Source: Girardinichthys multiradiatus | Taxonomy: Eukaryota > Chordata > Actinopteri > Cyprinodontiformes > Goodeidae | DNA: 64,000 bases | Direction: 5' to 3' | NCBI RefSeq assembly: GCF_021462225.1 | Contig: NC_061794.1 | Coordinates: 42,098,914 to 42,162,913 of the forward strand | In this document: positions 12,528 through 25,500 of the stretch, piece after piece | Position numbering within the stretch: the stretch's first letter is position 1 | Layout: each line of letters starts with the position of its first letter | The notes under the pieces: generated by a model | What the model saw: the letters and a program-made list of their open reading frames with translations, nothing else | What the model was told of the DNA's origin: nothing | The model's database searches: none | Position numbers and translations under genes: made by a program

Positions 12528-13100
12528 TAGGGATGGGTACCGAATTCGGTTCTTTTATAGGTACCGACCAAATTCTGTCAGTACTACCAAGTACAGTAAA
12601 ATCAAACGGTACCATATTTTGGTACCTAAACACATCATTGTAACACAGAGGGAGTGGAAGAATAGGCGATTTTCCATGCCGGATATGAACACAGCATTGC
12701 ACACACAAGAGGGTAATGACGTCAGTGGTTATTGGTACCGTCAACGAAGCATTGCTGATAGAAAGGGCGTGAAAGTATGGCTCCACTTTTCAAAATGCGA
12801 TGCACATTATGCTCGCTGCAATATTTCTGACGGAAAGTGCAAGGCCAGCAGCAGGAATACTTCTAATCTAAAGAAGCACCTGGTTAAGCAAAAGATTTGA
12901 AGGGTTCACAATTTTTATCAGCCTTAGATCTACGGCTACAACTCCTGCATTTGGCACCGTCAGCACGCCTGCATCCGTTAGCGACTCGTAGTATGTAATA
13001 TGTATCGTTTTAGGATTTTTTTTGTCATTTTTTGAGAAGATGCTGAAATGATCTGTGTTGTTTAGGCCATGTGTCACATGTATCATCACACACTAAGGTA
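12528..13100 (+). mobile_element. hAT-type transposon fragment with degenerate BED finger
   Basis: It begins with tagggatgggtaccgaattc-like DNA rich in GGTACC motifs, typical of one fish hAT family. An open frame at 12619-12900 contains VWLHFSKCDAHYARC and NTSNLKKHLVK, the BED zinc-finger signature of hAT transposases. One expected ligand Cys reads Ser (RCNIS) and one expected His reads Gln (HLVKQ), so the finger would not bind zinc normally. No catalytic domain follows. The right end is uncertain. Confidence 0.6.
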
Positions 13101-14294
13101 CCTGGAGGTTTACTCCTTTGTTAGCAATGCTGATGCTTTAGAGAAGACTGCATATAGTTTAAACGCAATATAATCCATTGACTGCCTGGGTGTCATGAAG
13201 TGAAAATCACTGAAGGAACCGGAGGCCAGCCTGATGGGAGGGGACAGACTTTTTACAGCCATGAATCTGTTAGTTTTCTTATGTATGTTTCATCACTGCT
13301 GGGATGGTAAATATCACTAGGTCCATCTGTTAGGAACATATGTCTTTATTTAAAGCTTCATTATGTCATTTGATAAATGTGTGGGGCAGTGATGAACTCA
13401 TAGATCTCCCGATGGTTAACAGTTTATACTATTTTAGTAAGTGGTGTAACAGGTATAGTCTGCTATGATTAGACAACGTCCAACCTAGATGACGTTTTTC
13501 CCATTTTCCTCAAAACTACTTGGCGCTTATGCATGTGGTTTCTGGTGATTATCTGCCCTCTTGTGGACTTTTCTGGCCACTACATGGGCGATGGCGCAAG
13601 AAAACTAGCTACTTGTATGTGGAATCCTGGAAGTTAATGTAAATTTGGAAACCAGTTAGTGTTTCTGTTCAGTTTAAAACAATAACCATTTAATAGAATT
13701 GTAGAGAGATTTTGAGCTATCGGGTGACATTTTTCCCCTTTCTCTATTGGAAGATGTAAACCGAATATTCTGTCTATTCTGGGTTTATGTTGAAGAAAAT
13801 CTTGAATTTTGGGTAACTTGTGTAACTATCATTATACATTTTCCCTGCATAGAACTGTATGGAAGCAATATTTCCTGGGCCCTTAAGGGTCATGCATCCA
13901 TGCCCCGCATTCAGATAATACATTTGGTGAGTTCATTGCCGATGACGCCTACAGGTTATCATTTGTTGGAACTGCAATGATTACACGCACACAGGAGTTT
14001 AGGCAAACAAGAAACAGTGAGGAGAAAAAGAAGTGGTTTTCTCAATATTGAGCTGCCCTGGTCTTTGTTTTGAATTCAACAAAAGATGAAGGACATGCAC
14101 TATAAAAAAAAAATAATGAGCAGCTAATCTAAGTTTTCTCGCATGTTTTTTTTTTTTTATGTAGCCTACATATTTCCTCATCAGATGGACTTCTTACAAT
14201 TTAAAAGCTTTGACTTGTGTTATTAGAGCAAATTGAAAGATGTGGGTGGAGGTTAAATGTTGGTGATGAAGGTTTTTGAGAAAATGTTAAATTA
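13101..14294. other. Intergenic, no recognisable gene
   Basis: This lies between the hAT fragment and the next LINE. Only short AT-rich open frames without domains are present. I see no tRNA, transposase or RT motif. Confidence 0.5.
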
Positions 14295-16540
14295 GCAAAC
14301 TACAGCGTTTCCACATGAAGGCTAAAAAAGCCAATTTTAAATGTTTACATTCCCTAACGGATTTTAAGTTAACTGAAACAGCTCTGCTGAAATTCACTAA
14401 TGATATTCTTATGGCCTCAAATAATGGACTTGTGTCTGTACTGGTCCTGTTAGATCTCAGTGCTGCATTTGATCCAGTCGATCATAATATTCTCTTAGAA
14501 AGGCTGGAATATGCTGTAGGGATCAGGGGAACAGCACTAGGCTGGTTTAAATCTTATCTGTCTGACAGATTCCAGTTTGTTCATGTAAAAGATTAATCAT
14601 CTTTAAACTCCAGGATTAATTGTGGAGTACCACAGGGTTCAGAACTTGGGCCAATTCTCTTTACTATATATATGCTTCCAATAGGTCAAATTATCAGGCA
14701 GCATAGGATAAATTTTCACTGTTACGCTGATGATACTCAGCTTTACTTATCCATAAATCCTGATGAGCCCAACCAGTTAGATAGACTACAAGCATGTCTT
14801 GAAGACATAAAAACTTGGATGACTTTAAATTTTTTGCTTCTAAATTCAGACAAGACAGAAGTTCTCGTCTTTGGACCGGAGTCTTTAAAAAAAGAAACTG
14901 CTTAGTCGATCACTTAACCTGGATGGCATTAAATTGACCGCCGGTCATAAAGTAAAACCCCTTGGTGTTATTTTTGACCAGGACATGTAATTTAAATCCC
15001 ATATTAAACAGGTTTCTAGGATTTCCTTCTTTCATCTCCAGAACATTGCCAAAATTAGAAATATCCTGTCGAGGAGTGACGCTGAAAAACTAGTCCATGC
15101 ATTTGTTACTTTAATTGTAACTTTAATAACTACAATAATAACTATAGTAATTCTTTACTATAAGGATGTCCACAAAATGAAGTTAAAAGCATTCAGCTGA
15201 TTCAAAATGCTGCAGCAAGAGTTCTGATGAAAATTAAAAAGAGAGATAATATTTCTCCTTCTTTAGCTTCTCTTCATTGGCTCCCTGTTAAATCCAGAAT
15301 ATAATTTAAAATTATCCTCCTCACATATAAACCCCTTAATGATCTAGCTCCATCATAAATCAAAGATCTGATTGTTCCATATGTTCCTAACAGAGCACTT
15401 TGTTCTCAGACTGCAGGTTTACTGGTGGTTCCTAGAGTCTCTAGAAGTAGAATGGGAGGCAGATCCTTTAGTTATCAGGCTCCTCTCCTGTGGAACCAGC
15501 TCCCAGTTTTAGTCCGTGAGGCAGACACCCTGTCTACTTTTAAGGCTAGGCTTACAACTTTCCTTTTTGATAAAGCTTATAGTTAGAGTGGCTTAGGTTA
15601 TCCTGAGCTATCTCTGTAGTTATGCTGCTATAGGCTTAGGCTGCTGGAGGACATAATGACCACTTTCACCCTCTTTGCTACATTCTCACACTACTCTCCA
15701 ATTTTGCATTATTTGCTGTTATTTCAGTTTTTGAATTTATGTTCTCTCTCTTTTCTCTTCCTAGAAGCTACACCTGGCCTGACTCTGTGTCTACCTGTGA
15801 CACCTTTCTGGAGAGGGGCATCATCCAAGCTTCTGCTGGCAACAACTTAATGCTCACCCTCTACAGATGATCCACATGGCCCTGTCTGTTAGTGTTTAAC
15901 CCTTTCTCTCTCCTAGACATGGCAACTGACTGAGCTTTTACTGTAACTAACTCTATGTGCTCTCTTTCAGACTCTAACCTTGAAAACTGGCTCAGAGTTT
16001 ATCTGTTCTTTCTTTCTAGGTGAAACGACTAAAGGAGCTACATCCATTAACATTTACTTTTCCTTCCCATAGAAAGGACTCCTGGATCAGTGCTTCTTTG
16101 TTCTCTCTGTGTCTCTGCTCTGTTCTCTCAAACCCCCAGTTGGTCGTGGCAGATGGCCGCTCACACTGAGCCTGGTTCTGGTTCTGCTGGAGGTTTCTTC
16201 CTGTTAAAAGGGAGTTTTTCCTCTCCACTGTCGCTACATGCATGCTCAGTATGAGGGATTGCTTCAAAGTCAACGCCAGTGACTGTCCACTGTCTCTAAA
16301 TGCTCATCCAGGAGGAGTGAATGCTACAAATCTGACTCGATGCAATCTGCTGGGTTTCATAAGACAGAAAAACTTTTTATCCAGTTTTTAATAAATAACT
16401 GAATCTGACTGCACTGTTCAATGGTTAGGATTAATTGGAATGTATGAACCTGACTTTGTGAAGTGCCTTGAGACGACATGTGTTGTGAATTGGTGCTACC
16501 TGTGACACAGGTATAAATAAACTGAATTGAAATTGAATTA
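14295..16540 (+). mobile_element. 5'-truncated L2/Maui-like LINE
   Basis: The reverse-transcriptase domain is readable: [31 protein letters not shown] (14390-14500), then [16 protein letters not shown] (14720-14780) and LNSDKTEVLVFGPE. A stop at 14594 and frameshifts break the ORF. Downstream lie an RT C-terminal region (FKARLTTFLF near 15540) and a long 3' UTR ending gaattggtgctacc...aaactgaattgaaattga near 16480-16540, the repeat-rich 3' tail usual for this clade in fish. ORF1 and the endonuclease are missing. Confidence 0.8.
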
Positions 16541-17989
16541 GTTACAGAACAGACTTGCAGTTCTTCTGCTTAGTGTGAGAAATTAAGAGATCCGGTCATT
16601 GAAGAGCTCCAGCAGGCAGTAACCATCAGGCTGGAGATCGCTTCTCGGTTGCACTTCTCCATTAAACTGGGCTTCATCAGGCTTTGAATCCTCCAGGTGA
16701 ATTGTGCGTGAAGAACTTTTCTAAACCAAATCTATATATTTATGATTTGTTTCTGGGCTTATTTGTGCATCTAGTTGTGTTGTGCTGGCTTGTGTTTCCA
16801 GCAACGTCGACTGGAAGTGCAGAAGAATCTCAGCTTGCAAAAATCTTTTTTGCTTTAAAGTAAATAGTTTATAAAGTGTTTTTGTGTTTTGTTTTTGTTT
16901 TCTTAGTTCTCATACCGTTTTGTGAAGTTTAACCAGTTTTGTAAATACAGTATATTTTAAAGTTGTATTGTGTGTTTGTGTTTTTATTACTACTATAATC
17001 CCGGCCTAATTCAGTGTAAATGTCTGAAACTCCTTTTAATATGGAGCTAAATTAGTCGAACAAAGATTCACAAAGCGTACAAGATTTGTAAGTGTGCAAT
17101 ATAATATATGTGTATGACACAATGCGTAAATGTAAATGTTTCTCAAATTGACTGTTCAGACTGCTCAAGTTGTAATAAACTACGCGTAAAATCGTTAAAT
17201 GTGCGTCCATGAATCTGATCGGCGTTCCTTTCTGCAGGATGATGCGTTCAAGGCGAGAAAAAGTCGGATATCGGACCAGATTTACTGGGCTATTGGAAAT
17301 ACCGTATTTTTGACTTGACCTAGTAGCCTAATAACCACTATATTAAATACAAGCCCTTAAATTAACGTTACAAGATTCGAAAACTTTTAATTACTTAGAC
17401 TGTACTGTTGAAATTAATTTAAATGGGTAGGTTCTTCTTTCTCTGTTTAAATTAAAACTCCTCGAAAACGGAGAGCAGCATCTTGTGGCAGCGTTTCAGC
17501 CTCCATCATGGAACAGAGCGCACACTACGGCGGGTATTATGCCGAAAAACGCATGTCGTGCTAACTTAGAGGAATAGACACTTATAGATGATATACCACT
17601 TTCTACGTCACACGAGTACTCTGAGCTACTGGTGGGAGTTTCATACCTGTATTATCTGTTATGGGGAGATGGGACCCAAATCTTAGCAGCCCCTGATTTT
17701 GACCTGCTAAACAGTGTTTCCCACCACATCATATAAGTGTAGAGATTTACTGATGCTATTGACTTGAATAATACGTCCATTGGAGTTTTTGAAGAGGGAT
17801 ACAATGCAATAACTCAGGGTGGTATTATTCTTGTACTTTATTGATAATTAATATACTGCCTTAATATAATAAATTTATAGATGCCTAAAAAAGCTTGTTT
17901 CATTCAAAGGATTACTCCGAAAGAAAGACCAGATTTTTTCTTTTTCTTTTAACCAAGATGGACACTTAGGAAATATATAGTGTACTCTA
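16541..17989. other. Intergenic, nothing recognised
   Basis: AT-rich spacer without a supported ORF, RNA gene or named transposon. A few CpG-containing stretches occur near 17460-17560 but have no gene-like structure. Confidence 0.4.
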
Positions 17990-18900
17990 CATATTCAACA
18001 TTGCCTCAGGTCATTTACTGTGTTTCTGGTCATTGTCCTGCCTCCAGCAGATTTTCCTCAAGGATGGTTCTGTTACATTAATTTCTCTTTCCATCAACAC
18101 TGATCAGCTTCCCTGGTTGTGCAGGAAAAAAGCATCCCCTCAGCATGATGCTGCCACCACCAGGTTCATGGAGGGTGTGGTTAGTTCATGCAGGTTTCTG
18201 CCCTACATAGCGCTTTCTATGTAGGCCAAGAAGTTCAATTTTGGTCTCATCTGACCTTAGCACCTTCTTCCATGAGTTTGCTGTGTCTCTTACATGGCTC
18301 ATAGCAAACAGTAGAGGGGATTTATTTTGGCGTTCTGTCAACAATTTAGCCAATTGATTCTTCCACCTGAGCTATGGATCTCTGTAGCCCCTCCAGAGTT
18401 ATAACATTTGGCTGCTTTCGATTAAAGCCTTTTCAGTTTAGGTAGACGGCCAGGTGTTTGTCAGTTTGCCGTTGTACTCCAATTTTCAGATGATGGGTTG
18501 AAGAGCTCTCTTCAAAATGTTGAAAAGTTTGGGATGTTGTTTTGTATCTTAACCCCGCTTTAAACTTCATCACAACTTTATCCTTGCTCTGTCGGCTGTG
18601 TTGTTTGGTCTTCATGATGCAGTTTATTCAATAGTGTTCTGGGATGAAACCTCTGAGGCCTTGACAGAACAGCTGTTTGTACACCAGGATTAAATGAAAC
18701 ACATGCAAACTCAACCCTTACTCAATAGGTGATTTCTAAAGGCAGTTTGTTGCACTGGATTTTTTATTGGTGTCAGAGTGAAGGGGACTGAACACAAATG
18801 CACACCACACTGTTCAGATTTTTATTTGTTATTGGTTGTTATGTAATTCTATGTGGAAAAAATTCAAGAGGTGTTAATACTTTTTGGGTCACTGTATGCT
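17990..18900 (-). mobile_element. Tc1-like relic (reverse orientation)
   Basis: The plus strand reads as the complement of Tc1 transposase DNA: 'agcatgatgctgccaccac' (18140-18158), 'ttttggtctcatctgacc' (18239-18256) and an N-terminal frame MKTKQHSRQSKDKVVMKFKA (minus, 18615 down). The sequence ends with a terminal-repeat-like 'taatactttttgggtcactg' near 18875-18895. Several stops are present and the left end is not visible. Confidence 0.65.
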
Positions 18901-19502
18901 TATCCCTTTGGCTGGAAACCATGTTTGTTCATCAGTAAAATATATCGTGAGGAATTCTACCAAACAGCGGACTAGATAAAAACAAACTGCCTTGCTGTTG
19001 CAATAAGGCCTGATTTTCATTGTTAGAAAAGCTCTGGTTAAACAAGTCCATGAGAAAATTTACTTTCTACTTTTATGACTGACTGACTGACTATTACATT
19101 TTTCAGGGAATACATGAGATCCTTCACATGGAACTTAATCATTAAATATTGTACAAATAAAACGTATGAATAACATGGCTGCTCAGCAGGACTCTGCTGA
19201 TGCTGTAAGATAACTAGTAATATGCATCCATGATGATTTACATCCATTGTAATTACATTGATGACATGATGCTTAAGCCCATAAATATTGTTGCCCTAGC
19301 AACAACCTTGTTTTGCATGCAGCTCTTTCATTTTGTTGAATGTCCCAGGGAAGTTTCTTTGTACTCTAAGATTTCATATTATCTTATATTTTTTGGCACT
19401 GACACTGTTACAAAACTCAGTGTGACTGAAAGGAGTGTAAATTAATATGGGGTCCAAATACAGGGAGGTTATTCTTCCATGTCCATCGTGGACTCGTACG
19501 TC

Positions 19503-22500
19503 TCATTGAGTTTCCTGCAGCTCCTCTGGCACAGTGGAACTCTCCACCCCTTCACTACGCTTCCTCTCCTGATTAGACCTCACCTCCTCCATCCTGGCGT
19601 CCTGTGACTCTACTACAACCCTGACGATGCAGCCAGGGCCGATGCCTGGAGATGAGTCAGGGTTGGCGGCTTCCTGGCCGACTGCCAGTTCTGTGTTGGA
19701 CTTGGTGGTCTGAGCTGATTTAGTGTCTTCGCTCCCAGCAGGACGTCCATCAACCTCCTGCACTATGAGGTTCCTCAGCTTCCTCTGCCTTGGGCTGTAG
19801 TTCTCTGTGCGTTTGTGGATCTGCACATGTCGTCGAAGATGTGCCTAGAGAACAGGAGGTGTTGGATCATGAATTCAGGAAATCTTGACCTCAAAAGACG
19901 TTAATTTTGATTTTTCTCTCCCAAATCTCTCCACAGCTCACACACTTTAGTTTTTTTTTTTACTTCTAATTGTAAATCTCCCCTCTCTTTTATAACTTCT
20001 GCAGTAAATGCACTATCCTACAACCATCTGTATCTCTCTGAGTTCCAGGAGATTCATGTTTAAACCAACCTGCCGGGTGAACTTGTAGCCGCAGTCAGTG
20101 CACTCAAACTTCCTCATGCCTTTGTGGCGGCGCAGGTGGACTCGTAGTTGCTCCCGTGCTGATAGAGTGAAAGGAATACAGCAGTTCACATTTTCTTTAA
20201 CAATATTCGCTTCATCATCAGAGTGATCAGTATGTATTTTCTGACCTTTGAATGTTTTGCTACAGATGTAACAGCAGTGTGGCCGGCCCTCCTCGTGCTT
20301 ACTGGCCTTGTGGCGGAGCAGAGCGCCTTTCTCAGTGAAGCGCTGCTCGCAGACGTCACAGCTGTAGGGTCGCTCGCCGGTGTGGGTACGGTGGTGCTTA
20401 TCCAGACTCGCTGGGATTAAAACAGACATATCACTCATTGAAGAAAATGATTTATTTCTGAAGTAATTTTCCAGTTTACTCATATCTAAATTCCACCAAA
20501 GTTTTTCTTTTATGTAGCAACTGGGGATTCGGACTCCTCCCTAGCGCCACTTATTTGTGAGGTGCCACAGAGGTCAATACTAGGACCAGTGCCGTTCTCT
20601 CTGTATATACTACGTTTGGGTCAGTTTATTTTTTAAACATTGGCCCCGTGGTTTATTAGTTTTATAGCAATGACACACAAATATGTGTAAGTATATCCCT
20701 GAAACCAGATGTTTTTACAAAGCTCACTACTGTAGACAAGTTCTGTGCCTAACAACAAAATAAACTTCTAACACTGTCCAATTCCCAGGAATCTTCAGTA
20801 ATAATTTAGAACAGTTTGCAATAGAAATCAGATTACTTTTTAAAAACTTCCATTTAACAAAAAAGTTACACCTGATGTTTATTCTAGCCATTTTCAGCTA
20901 AGAAATGCTGTAAAAATAAAACCACTCCTACTACTTTTAATTTCCCTAACCATCTTTACAGGCCCGTGTTTCATGTCCTTGAAAGTGCTCAGATACCCAA
21001 TAAGGTAATAAAATATGGCATGAAATGTAAGCCTTGTATCTTTCACACCTTTTGAACAGATGTTTGAATTATGCTAAAAGAAAAAAAAAACAAAAAAACA
21101 TTGCTTTTATATATTTTTGGGTTGTGTATTAGGGCTGCACAATATTAGGAAAACATGCGATATGTGATGATGATATTACTTATGATAAATAAACCAATAA
21201 TCAAAAAGTGTTACATTCTCCCTGCTTTGGGTTAATCAGAATCAGAATCAGAAAAGCTTTATTGCCAAGTACGTTTTTGGACATACAAGGAATTTGTTTT
21301 GGCGTAGTCGGTGCAATACAATACAAATTAAACAGTATAAACATATCTACAATATAATATAAATATATGTGCACAGTTTTAAGTGAGTGAGAGTAAAAGT
21401 AGAGCAGTATAAGATGCAAAGCTAAGATGCAAAGCATAAGATAATAGCTAACATTGACCCCAGATAGTGAGTAGTCTATCCAGCTTCTTCCTGCCTCTTT
21501 CTATTGTAAAACATTTTTATACTGAGTCACCAAATATCACAGGCAACAGAGCCTGAATGCAATGTACTTAAATAACCATCTGATATTTATTGCACTCCAG
21601 TGATTTGAGAATACTTATTTGTACTTTTTAACTTGTACTGCAACACAGATAAAATTTGTAAAGTTGATTTATGGTCATAAAAAAAAAACAATTGCAACTG
21701 CATGTTCGATATTTCCTTTTGATTCTGATTATTATCTGTTATTATCGATTTATTTTTATTGTATCCTTTATGTTGTTTTATATTGCATTGTGTTATTATA
21801 TTGCATATCTGGTGGTTTTCATTGTAAAGCTGACAAGTACTTTTTGATCAAAAAATTTGATATTATTCTTGTTTTTATATTTAATATGGTAAATGGACTG
21901 AACTTATAGAGCACTTTTCCAGTCATACAGACCGCTCAAAGTGCTTTACACTAGAGCCACATTCACCCAATCGCACTCACTAACGCTCACACATTCATAC
22001 ACCGATACGCAGATTGGTAGGCAACTTGAGGTTAAGTGCCTTGCCCAGGGGCACATCGACATATGGCAGGAGAAAGCTGGAATCAAACCCACAACCTTCT
22101 GATTGCAAGATGACTACTCTTCCTACTGAGCCACAGACGCCTATATACTGTTTATATTCAATTATATCTGCCTTCATAGACTGTGGAAGAACATAAAACT
22201 ACATCTGAGAGGCTAGAGGAGGTCGCTTTACTATTGGTGGTGGACCACCACCAAGGTAAGACGACACAGATGCATTGGGTCAAGAAGAACTGAACACGAA
22301 TGGTAAATATACCAAACAAGGTACATCAGGTACCACCTCTGTACAAATATTCTACTGTTTGTGTCTATCTTTACTTTTATTTATTGTGCTCTACCCAGGG
22401 GGAACTACCCTTATCCAGAGAAAAGAACCAGCACAGAGTGCCTGTACACCCTCCATATCTGGTGTGGCATGCTAGAGAGAAGGTCTTGCTGCTACTTTCC

Positions 22501-25500
22501 AGCAGAGACTGCAAAGGATGTCTATGCATAAAAACTATTCATGTTGTTTTGTTTGTTTGCCCTTCAATGAGCAGAAACAGAAATATCTGAAAGAGGAGCA
22601 TGACATGTAAATGAGAATTTTACAGAATAAATTAGAGATGAAGCTGGAAGAGAGAGACACTCAAAATAAGATGCATGAGACAGCTATCATTAACATTGTT
22701 ATTGGAAAAATTGTGAAAATAAAAATGTATGCTCATTTGGAAGGAGTGAGTATTGCCACCACAAACTACACTGCTGAAAAAAAATAAAGGGAACACTTAA
22801 ACAACACAATATAACTCCAAGTAAATCAAACTTCTGTGAAATCAAACTGTCCACTTAGGAAGCAACACTGATTGACAATCAATTTCACATGTTGTGCAAA
22901 TGGAATAGACAACAGGGGGAAATCTTTGGTGATTAGCAAGACACACTCAATGAAGGAGTGGTTCTGCAGGTGGGGACCACAGACCACCTCTCAGTACCTG
23001 TGTTTTCTGGCTGATGTTTTGGTCACTTTTGAATGTTGGTGGTGCATCGTCTGTCAGCGTAGTGTCGAGCCTGGAGGCGCTACCAGGAGACAGGCCAGTA
23101 CACCAGGAGACGTGGAGGAGGCCGTAGGAGGGCAACAACTCAGTAGCAGGACCGCTACCTCCATCTTTGTGCAAGGAGGAACAGGAGGAGCACTGCCAGA
23201 GCCCTGCAAAATGACCTCCAGCAGGCCACAAATGTGCATGTGTCTGCACAAACGGTTAGAAACCGACTCCATGAGGATGGTATGAGGGCCTGACGTCCAC
23301 AAATGGGGGTTGTGCTCACAGCCCAACACCGTGCAGGACACTTGGCATTCGCCAGAGAACACCAGGATTGGTAAATTCGCCACTGGCGCCCTGTGCTCTT
23401 CACAGATGAAAGCAGGTTCACACTGAGCACATGTGACAGACGTGACACAGTCTGGAGACACCGTGGAGAGCGATCTGCTGCCTGCAACATCCTTCAGCAT
23501 GACCGGTTTGGCAGTGGGTCAGTAATGATGTGGGGTGGCATTTCTTTGGAGGGCCTCCATGTGCTCGCCAGAGGTAGCCTGACTGCCATTAGGTACCGAG
23601 ATGAGATCCTCAGACCCCTTGTGAGACCATATGCTGGTGCAGTTGGCGGTTCCTCCTAATGCAGGACAATGCTAGACCTCATGTGGCTGGAGTGTGTCAG
23701 CAGTTCCTGCAAGATGAAGACATAGAAGCTATGGACTGGCCCGCCCGTTCCCCAGACCTGAATCCGATTGAACACATCTGGGACATGATGTCTCGCTCCA
23801 TCCACCAACATCACGTTGCACCACAGACTGTCCAGGAGTTGGCGGATGCTTTAGTCCAGGTCTGGGAGGAGATCCCTCAGGAGACCATCCGCCGTCTCAT
23901 CAGGAGCATGCCCAGGCGTTGTAGGGAGGTCATACAGACACTTGGAGGCCACACACAATACTGAGCCTCATTTTGACTTGTTTTAAGGACATTACATCAA
24001 AGTTGGATCAGCCTGTAGTGTTTTTTTCCACTTTCATTGGCCTCCATTGGTTAATAAATTTGATTTCCATTGATTATTTTTGTGTGATTTTGTTGTCAGC
24101 ACATTCAACTTTGTACAGAACAAAGTATTCAATGAGAATATTTCATTCATTCAGATCTAGGATCTAGGATTTGAGTGTTCCCTTTATTGTTTTGAGGAGT
24201 GTATCTTTGAGATCAGCCATGGTTGAGTTACTTGTTTAATTTTGCAGCAAACCTTTACATTTTGCACAAAACAACCAGTATTAAAGCAAAATTAAGTTAT
24301 AATCAATATATTCCATGATTAAATACATCTTTATCTAACTGAAGTGCTGCAATGTGAAAGCATATCTGTGTGCAAATCCTCGTTTGTTATTCCCTGCCAC
24401 TGGCTTGATCACATCTGCATCATCCTCATCTTCCATCAGAGGATCCGGAGAATCATGCTGCTGCTGCGGGTAGTTGTGCAGCACAGCTGTAGTAATAATC
24501 AATTGCAGCATCTTTTTGGCTCGAAACTCAGTGTATTTGTAAACAGTGGAATTGGTTTTTCCATCCTCCAAACACAAGCTTAAGCATCCCTCTTGTGTGA
24601 ATATGAGCTCTGTTGTATCTTTATTGCTCAGCTGTTGTGGGATGCCGGTATGGACTTTGACTGGGCCATTCTAACGCAAGAATATGTTTTGTTTTAAACC
24701 ATTCCATTGTAGCCCTGGCTTTATGTTTAGGGTCGTTGTTCTGCTGGAAGGTGAACCTCCGCCCCAGTCTCAAGTCTTTTGCAGACTCCGACAGCTTTTC
24801 TTCCAAGATTGCCCTGTATTTGGCACCATCCATCTTCCCATCAACTCTGACCACCTTCCCTGTCCCTGCTGAAGAGAAGCACTCCCAGAACATGATGCTG
24901 CCACCACCATATTTGACAGTGGGGATGGTGTGTCCAGAGTGATGTGCAGTGTTAGTTCTCTGTCACACATAGCGTTTCGCATTTTGACCAAAAGGTTCAA
25001 TTTTGGTCTCGTCTGACCAAAGCACGTTCTTCCACATGTTTGCTGTGTCTCCTACATGGCTTCTGGCAAACTGCAAACAGGACATCTTATGGTTTTCTTT
25101 TAACAATGGCTTTCTTCTTGCCACTCTTCCATAAAGACCACAGTTGTGCAGTGGATGGCTAATAGTTGTCCTGTAGACAGATTCTCCCACCTGAGCTGTG
25201 GATCTCTGCAGTTCATCCAGAGTCACCATGGGCCTCTTGGATGCATCTCTGATCAGTCCTCTGCTTGTTCGTCCTATAAGTTTAGAAGGAAGTCCTTGTC
25301 TTGGTGGGTTTACAGTTGTGCCATACTCTTTCTATTTCTAGATGATGATTGAACAGAGCTCCGTGAGATGTTCAAAGTTTGGGAAATATTTTTATAGCCT
25401 AATCCTGCTTTAAGCTTCTCCACAACTTTATCCCTGACCTGTCTGGTGTGTTCCTTGGACTTCATGATGCTGTTTGCTCCCCAATATTCTCTTAACCAAC

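Noticed and set aside
16016..16273. 85-codon minus-strand ORF
   Set aside because: It is antisense to the 3' UTR of the L2 LINE at 14295-16540.
22872..23500. ORFs of 137 and 148 codons on both strands
   Set aside because: They overlap the broken N-terminal half of the Tc1 transposase at 22769-24201 and do not match its reading frame as a whole.
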